This document shows, piece after piece, positions 63,047 through 64,000 of a stretch of DNA of 64,000 bases. Where the stretch lies: IMG/VR virus record IMGVR_UViG_3300031787_007614, positions 1-64,000 of that record; one strand, given 5' to 3'. The first letter of the stretch is position 1. Every line of letters starts with the position of its first letter. Made by a program: the position numbers and the translations under genes. The notes beneath the pieces were generated by a model. That model saw only the letters and a list, made by a program, of their open reading frames with translations. It searched no databases and was not told the origin of the DNA. This stretch comes from a virus.

Positions 63047-63737
63047 GTTTTTTCACTATGGGCAGAGTTTTCCTAACCATGCCCGGGCATACCATACTCA
63101 GCATGGTTTCATATTGTAGGCTATTGTGCTCGATGTAGTAATAGCTTTCAGTAACATCATTGCGCCACCAATACACCCGTGTTGGCCTAATTTCAATATC
63201 TAAAAATTCTCGCAAACTCTTGCTGGCTGCAACGTCATTGCCCTGGGTGGTTATCCATGCAGCCAGTCGAGACTTTTGTGTTTTGCCAAGTGATCGCCCA
63301 CGGAAATAAGTGCGGTATTGATACTGTGGATTTTTTAATAAAATTGTATCAGGTGGCAAATTGAGTTCTGCTCGTTTGAGATCTACAGACTCAATCCAAT
63401 CGCATGCCATCAATCGACCATGCAAGCCAAGATTGTTTGTGTACACTGTGAGATAATTGTTGAAAAACACCATTTTCTTTGGGGGAGTTTCTGCTGCCAA
63501 CAGTGCTCGCATGCCTTCTAAATTGTCACAACAGCGTGTGGTAAATTTGCTTATAAATTTTTCGCCATAGCGTTGGTAATGAGAATTTCTACTAGCTTCG
63601 TACTCCATTCTCACGCGAATGTGTGACTGCATTTTCTTTTGATCAAGACTGCGAATACACCCAATTTCGTCCTGCTGCCAGGTCATGGCATATTCATATG
63701 CGTTGTAGTACAACGAACTACGCGATTCACTTCTCAT
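63042..63737 (-). CDS. Hypothetical T4-like phage protein, 231 residues
   Basis: RSSLYYNAYEYAMTWQQDEI, SHIRVRMEYEASRNSHYQRY, MVFFNNYLTVYTNNLGL and YRTYFRGRSLGKTQKSRLAA. The basic, aromatic-rich layout recurs in T4-like phages of aquatic bacteria. No domain recognised. Its start overlaps the end of the Clp-like gene upstream by 11 bp. Confidence 0.68.
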   Translation of the reverse strand: MRSESRSSLYYNAYEYAMTWQQDEIGCIRSLDQKKMQSHIRVRMEYEASRNSHYQRYGEKFISKFTTRCCDNLEGMRALLAAETPPKKMVFFNNYLTVYTNNLGLHGRLMACDWIESVDLKRAELNLPPDTILLKNPQYQYRTYFRGRSLGKTQKSRLAAWITTQGNDVAASKSLREFLDIEIRPTRVYWWRNDVTESYYYIEHNSLQYETMLSMVCPGMVRKTLPIVKKQ

Positions 63738-64000
63738 TGTCCACCACTATAATTCCATCAACATTTACACTTGCAATCACTTCCACAGGTGCGTCCGCTT
63801 GAACATCAAACACAATTTTGTCCGCCACAACATCCGCAGTGATAGTACAATCACGCAAGCGATCAAACAGGATCTTCTTGCTCAACGGCACACGAATCAG
63901 TTCATCAATCTTCCTCGAGAGTGGTCGCGCACCCAGCTTCGAATCATAGCCCTTGTCAGCAAGCAGGTCAACTGCGCCTTCGGATAAGTTGAGACGTATA
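63727..64000 (-). CDS. ClpA/ClpB-type ATPase, C-terminal fragment (window edge)
   Basis: The reading frame enters from the window edge and reads LNLSEGAVDLLADKGYDSKL then GARPLSRKIDELIRVPLSKK ILF, the conserved D2-small-domain end of Hsp100/Clp ATPases (GYD...GARPL.R.I). About 90 codons are inside the window and the gene continues beyond 64000. It would be a chaperone or protease partner; the phage may use it in virion assembly or host protein turnover. Confidence 0.78.
   Translation of the reverse strand, partial: IRLNLSEGAVDLLADKGYDSKLGARPLSRKIDELIRVPLSKKILFDRLRDCTITADVVADKIVFDVQADAPVEVIASVNVDGIIVVDNEK

Noticed and set aside
1-64000. CRISPR arrays, insertion sequences or integrase genes
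   Set aside because: No regularly spaced direct repeats, transposase motifs or tyrosine/serine recombinase motifs were recognised.

Overview
The window looks like part of a large T4-like (myovirus-type) phage genome. The evidence is a T4-type family B DNA polymerase, a T4-type RNase H/flap nuclease, a probable sliding clamp, a DsbA-like DNA-binding protein, T4-late-type promoter octamers (TATAAATA), very dense packing with ATGA stop/start overlaps, and many small unannotated proteins. Two features point to a betaproteobacterial, probably freshwater Burkholderiales-type, host: a Gram-negative porin of betaproteobacterial type, and a circularly permuted two-piece tmRNA, a gene form known from some betaproteobacteria. 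The host is inferred; no host sequence is present.

Layout. 1-1420 is non-coding and holds tRNA-Asp, tRNA-Glu, two tRNA-like elements and long, strongly paired RNA structures, apparently read on the minus strand from two tandem sigma70-type promoters (1487-1613). 1621-3141 carries a porin gene and the permuted tmRNA. 3.1-10.2 kb is an early-type region of very small minus-strand genes plus tRNA-Leu, tRNA-Arg and tRNA-Met/Ile(CAT), a fatty acid desaturase, an SPFH lipoprotein, a polynucleotide-kinase-like protein and a GIY-YIG nuclease, driven by near-consensus sigma70 promoters. 10.3-14.6 kb is a mostly plus-strand cassette with an asparagine-synthetase-like enzyme and two members of a glycosyltransferase-like family.

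14.6-43.7 kb is a long minus-strand block. It mixes replication and repair genes (RNase H, MBD4-like glycosylase, clamp, DNA polymerase), a nearly complete 7-deazaguanine DNA-modification set (FolE, QueD, QueE, a YhhQ-type precursor transporter and the DNA transglycosylase DpdA; QueC is not seen) and many glycan or small-molecule enzymes (GalE, a short DegT-type aminotransferase, glycosyltransferases, FkbM-type methyltransferase, sulfotransferase-like protein, several SGNH-fold proteins, B12-type radical SAM). 43.8-48.4 kb has an amidinotransferase, the DsbA-like protein, low-complexity virion-like proteins and a Dps-like ferritin. 48.4-51.5 kb is a second plus-strand cassette: radical SAM, a 16-codon ORF and two glycosyltransferases. 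51.5-64 kb returns to the minus strand with deacetylase and glycosyltransferase genes, large multidomain proteins (including a 1389-residue nucleotidyltransferase/metalloprotease/amidoligase-like fusion), small probable virion proteins, and the C-terminus of a ClpA/ClpB-type ATPase at the edge.

Working together, the deazaguanine genes would change guanines in phage DNA, probably against host restriction. The glycosyltransferase, epimerase, aminotransferase and deacetylase sets suggest decoration of the virion or remodelling of host surface glycans. The tRNAs, the tmRNA and the structured RNAs suggest that the phage supports its own translation late in infection. Functions come from motifs read by eye, without database searches.
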